A stretch of DNA of 64,000 bases from contig JAINUG010000109.1 in the NCBI GenBank assembly GCA_029706075.1, forward strand, positions 1,330,501 to 1,394,500, in the 5' to 3' direction. This document shows, in pieces, positions 37,072 to 64,000 of the stretch. The translations under genes and the position numbers were made by a program. How positions within the stretch are numbered: the stretch's first letter is position 1; the number at the start of each line of letters is the position of its first letter. The notes beneath the pieces are model-generated. The model was given only the letters and a program-made list of their open reading frames with translations. It was not told where the DNA came from and made no database searches. The DNA is from Aldrovandia affinis. Its lineage: Eukaryota; Chordata; Actinopteri; Notacanthiformes; Halosauridae.

Positions 37072-37519
37072 GAAGAAAGATAAATAAACAAAGTACAAAA
37101 ACAAACCGAACAGACACTCAGAACGTAACATTCCCTCAATTGCATAATTTTGTATTTAACTGCTTTATTTTTGTGTTTTGTTTTAATTATTTTGTAAAAG
37201 GAGAATAAATTGGCCGTTGGCCTATCAAACCATAATTCTTTGGTTTAGTCTTTCATCCACTCACCACCTGGCATGGTGGCCACCCCTGCCACCTTGCTAC
37301 AATCCCCATCAAATGAATGAATGAATTAAATAATTATACTTAGATTTGCCATTACAATGAAATAAATTCAATGTTTCGGACTCTGATGAAGCACAGTTGG
37401 AAAAGTAAGTCATGTTTTTAGTGAATAAAGTTGCAAAAGTATTAATCATACCCAAGGCATTGTTTTAACCTTGGCAAACTATATTGGCAACTGATATTAT
37501 CATTTCATCAATTAAAATG

Positions 37520-38068
37520 TATAGGTAACTGCCAAAATAAAGTACACACCAACATAGTGGGCCACCAGGAGTCGACAAACCAGCTTCAATGCATCTTGGC
37601 ATGGATTCTACAAGTGTCTGGAACTCTATTAGAGGGGTGCAACATCATACTTTCACAAGAGATTCCATCATTTGGTTTTTTGTCAATGGTGGTGGAAAAT
37701 TCAGTCTCAGGTGCCACTCCATAATCTCCCATAAGTGTTCAATTGGGTTAAGATCTGGTGACTGAGATGGCCATGGCTTGCATATGGTTTACCTCATTTT
37801 CATGTTCTTCAAACCATTCAGCGTCCAAACGTGCCCTGAGGATGGAGGCATCGTCATCCTGGAAGAGAACACTCCTATCAGGATATAAATTCTTCACAAT
37901 AGGATGAAGGTGATGACTCTGGCTTTGTATTTATTTGAGTTTACCTTGCCCTCTAAGGGGTTGAGTGAACCTAATACATGCCAGGAAAATGCAACCCACA
38001 ACCATAACAGAGCTGCCAGAACCCTTCATTTAGTCAAGTATTTCCTTTATTTAGGGCAGTTACCTGTA
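37520..38068 (-). mobile_element. Tc1-like transposon relic with both terminal repeats
   Basis: The ends TAGGTAACTGCCAAAATAAA and (reverse strand) ACAGGTAACTGCCCTAAATA are inverted repeats. Between them, minus-strand transposase remnants correspond to the 6.9-kb relic (same CTCCCATAAGTGTTCAAT block), but no frame is intact. An internal deletion removed most of the gene. Confidence 0.8.
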
Positions 38069-40138
38069 TTTACACACCCTTTAAACCACATTGACAGTCC
38101 ATGTCTATTAAATCAAAAATACTGATTTCTAGTCGATTTTTTAATAGATAATTACTTTTCTTTTGCAATTAACTGATTTCATAAGCCTTTGAAGACAAAA
38201 TGTATAAAATAATGCTAAATTATAACTACCGCTCCTCCCTCCGCCCTGCCCCCAGGACCAATACAGAGACAGGGATTAGAGTAGGCACTTCTTCCAACAC
38301 TCAATAGCTAAGGGTGAGGCTTGACTAATCATGTCTGTGGACAGTTCAAAAAGCTATTGTGTCAAATAAAAACAGCAACCAATGTTTCCAGGCTAACATG
38401 TATGGGTAAATAAATAATCACTTTGTTATGATAAAGTGCTCTAAATGCTGACACAGATAGTGTTGGGATGTCTTGGATATGCCAAGCGTCTGTACTATAC
38501 ATGCATATATACCTGCAGACATACTCTAAAGACCCCATTACCATCGAGTCAAATTTAGAGTCACATTATTTGATTTAGGATATTAACCATGTCTGGTTAA
38601 GGCTCTGTAGGCCTTGGAATTTAAGTGTGAGAAATGGGACTAAAGACTATAATGGAATACTGTATTTCTATAAACATCTGAACCGAACATTTGTTTTGTT
38701 CTTGTAATAATGTAATCAAACGAATGTGACTTGAACTTTCCAGGTATTCTTCAGAAGGCAAACATTTTCATTGGGTTTGTTTGAAACCTCAGTAAATTGA
38801 TTAATTGGAAATGTGTGTGGCTAGCTGCAGTAGGCCTACTGAGTAACGTGTGTCAGACAGCATTTTCAGATTGCCCATCAACTTTATGATGCCATTTAAA
38901 AAATATATAATTGTCCTTTGTCAAACTAGCTGCAGCTGAAGTAATATGTTATGTATTCAACTGCCATTAGCTGTTGATCAACATGTGAAATCTAAATTTA
39001 AAAGAATCAGGTTTGACCTCCACTGTTGTTGTGGCATTCCCCCGGAAACCTTGACATTAGGTGTAAATAGTTTCTAGGTCAGAAGTATTTCGACTGTGCC
39101 TCAGGATGCGATACAAACACAGAACACTGAATGCTCTGAAGCGTGTTTTCAGTAAACTTAAGCTCACTCAAACATCATAGCTGTATGAATGTCTTTGAGA
39201 ATGGAGATAACATTAATGACCTCACACAGATATACTGCATTTCAGACATGCATTCTGTTTCTTCATGTGCTCAGCATATAGATTATACATGAAGTGAAAA
39301 CCTTACCGACATAGCAAGCATACAGTAGCCCACTAGCGGCCTGTCAGCGTTTTGGAAATCCACTCTACAGCGCTCCACAAGTGGACGGTCGAGAGGAGGC
39401 AGTCGGGATGAGGATCTGCTGTTAAGAGAAAGCAAAATAGCTGGTGGATGGTCGTGCCGCTGTCGGACTGCTGTAGTGCCGATCTGAAAAACGCTGGCGT
39501 GCCGACAGCTGTTGCCAAAGGCGGTCCTTGCTTGCTGTGGACTTACTATTATCAAAAGACGCATCCTGTTGTCTATAAAATTAACAACAGAAGTGTGGAT
39601 CTTTGCACTATATAATAGACTTAATACAAAGTACATGTGACATACGTGTGACATTATACAACAGTCAAACAGTACATTTAAATTAAGGAAATTTAAGATG
39701 CAATGAATGTGTATATAATGGTTTATATCAAAAGTATTTAACATGAAAGGAATCAAACTCAGTCATATGCAATTTCAAACTGCTGGACCAACGGAAATAT
39801 GCAGCACACGGAACAGTTGCAAACCTGAACTGCTTTTGCGAAAAAACAGTAGAGCTGCATTGAATAGCGCTTTGGTTCCATCTGCTGGTGAATAGATAGC
39901 ATAACCCTCACCATAAAAATACAAATATTCGTATATTATAAATGTATATATTGATGGTAATATTTGAACCCAATAATAATAATGATGAACGGCAAAAACG
40001 TTAATATGATTTGTCACACTATCACTGTGACATTGTGTCTCGCTGTCATTCATGTGAACTCATGGTTTTGTAACACTGAGACCGTATGTTTTTTACTGTG
40101 TTTCATCCAACCATCGTTGGAGTTCTAAGCTTCCCCAG
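38069..40138. other. Region upstream of pitrm1, no gene recognised
   Basis: No convincing gene. The GC-richer patch at about 39,330-39,545 has a minus-strand open frame but no recognisable protein similarity. Other parts are AT-rich. Confidence 0.45.
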
Positions 40139-40143
40139 CCAAT
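40139..40143 (+). promoter_or_regulatory. CCAAT box upstream of pitrm1
   Basis: CAGCCAATGGGG sits about 175 bp before the start codon, a plausible promoter element for a TATA-less housekeeping gene. The transcription start is not determinable from sequence. Confidence 0.35.
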
Positions 40144-40317
40144 GGGGAGTAAGTATACAACGAGGTCTTATCAAGCATGGGTTGATGTAGCTAGCCGAAC
40201 AGCACTTTCTGGAAACGCTTATGTCGTTACACTATTTTGACATGCCTATTTATTGTAACGTTATATCACATTAATGTATAGACGACTTTTTTGTATCTAG
40301 GTGTTTAACGTGATATC

Positions 40318-63454
<23,137 letters not shown>

Positions 63455-63725
63455 GTAAGTGCTGTCATAATCTAATATGGAATATTGGACATGTGTGCAG
63501 CGCTCATTTTTATTAGTGCGGCGTTTGTCATTTCTCTCCACTGCCGTTCTCTACCACCCACCTCTAACATGTTTTCTATTACCAGCCTCGACTACTGCAA
63601 AATACAGTGTGTTCTTTATTGAAGAATCAATCTCTTTCTCTCTTTTTCTTTCTTTAAAGAATTTACCCCTGATTTTATCCCATTTTCTTCCAATTTAGTA
63701 GCCAATTACATCCTCTATTTTCATG

Positions 63726-64000
63726 TCAATCCCCCCTCGTATTATGAGTTTGCTGCCGTAGCCCTGTGACCAGCAGTGACAAAGGCGAAGTATCATCTCC
63801 TCTGAAACGGCACTCGCCAAGCTGTCGACCGTAACTGTGGTACTCCAGAGCCACTCCTATACGCAGCAAACTTCCTGTCGGCTTCCCTCCCCCCTCCCTG
63901 GGGCGGACAGCCAATCGCCGCTCCCTGGTGGCACTCCCGGCCATAGCCGATTCTGGCACGAACTGGAGTTGAACCCTGGTCGCAGTGGCCAGCGTCAAAC
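63726..64000 (-). mobile_element. tRNA-derived SINE, antisense, cut by window end
   Basis: Same family as 15.5 kb: GCACTCGCCAAGCTGTCGAC, GGACAGCCAATCGCCGCTCC and an antisense box B (GGAGTTGAACCC) near 63,965. Confidence 0.8.

Larger units (their letters stand above)
35619..37130 (+). mobile_element. Chimeric Ty3/gypsy fragment with two inverted U3 ends
   Basis: Left to right: a complete LTR (35,619 to about 36,601), a leader, a broken gag, and then the first 59 bp of the same LTR in inverted orientation (37,072-37,130). The two 59-bp arms are identical. The whole unit is flanked by 5-bp duplications TTCCC (35,614-35,618 and 37,131-37,135), the length typical of Ty3/gypsy integrase. Both outer ends are therefore U3 ends, instead of the normal U3 and U5. 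The gag/LTR junction overlaps in GAAGAA, which suggests template switching at microhomology. This mechanism is inference; the structure is directly visible. Confidence 0.85.
35392..37301 (+). mobile_element. Solo LTR, family A copy 2, interrupted by a nested element
   Basis: The LTR starts TGTGACACTGGGAG and ends CCACCTTGCTACA, flanked by perfect 5-bp target duplications ATCCC (35,387-35,391 and 37,302-37,306). Its outer parts match the LTR at 28.8 kb, including TATAAAAGCACAGCCTG and AATAAA near 37,204. A 1512-bp Ty3/gypsy-derived element is nested in it at 35,619-37,130. Confidence 0.8.

Overview
This window looks like vertebrate nuclear DNA from a ray-finned fish, most likely a teleost. It contains one multi-exon host gene with GT-AG introns. 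The rest is dominated by transposable elements typical of fish: Tc1/mariner relics, L2 LINEs, tRNA-derived SINEs whose tails match L2 tails, hAT MITEs, a Tigger/pogo element, a piggyBac-like element and Ty3/gypsy retrotransposons. Microsatellites are abundant, especially (GT)n. There is no bacterial, phage or plasmid signature, no CRISPR array and no real RNA gene; the tRNA-like stretches are SINE heads. The species cannot be named from sequence alone.

Layout. 1-3292 is the decayed 3' part of a Ty3/gypsy chromodomain retrotransposon with its LTR. 3.3-40.1 kb is a gene-poor interval. It holds Tc1 relics (6.9, 18.6, 37.5 kb), SINEs (15.0, 15.5, 25.0, 28.2 kb), a TTAA-flanked piggyBac-like element (16.1-17.5 kb), an antisense solo LTR with an internal minisatellite (19.1 kb), an L2 LINE (22-24 kb), two solo LTRs of one family (28.8 and 35.4 kb), and a mariner-like MITE (31.5 kb). 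The second solo LTR contains a strange nested Ty3/gypsy fragment whose two ends are the same LTR end in inverted orientation. A few stretches without obvious repeats (about 19.8-20.5, 27.1-28.0 and 33.4-33.7 kb) look like candidate conserved regulatory DNA, but this is inference only.

40,318 to beyond 63,454 is pitrm1 (presequence protease, the mitochondrial peptide-degrading M16C zinc metallopeptidase) on the + strand. I could place 22 exons with matching splice phases, from the start codon to a position about four fifths of the way through the protein; the last exons lie beyond the window. Twenty exons read cleanly. The exception is exons 10-11. Exon 10 runs directly into a SINE/L2-tail fragment with no normal donor. 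Exon 11 is broken by extra sequence, a stop codon and a partial second copy of its core. Either this allele is damaged, the local assembly is wrong, or the gene uses an exonised repeat. The introns are crowded with repeats that sit unusually close to splice sites: two hAT MITEs bracketing exon 7, a very long (TG)n tract plus duplicated acceptors before exon 17, a minisatellite starting at the exon 20 donor, and decoy acceptors before exon 22. Intron 18 holds four different Tc1-type elements in a row.

I saw no novel gene system. The observations most worth checking are the inverted-end retroelement at 35.6-37.1 kb and the state of pitrm1 exons 10, 11 and 17.
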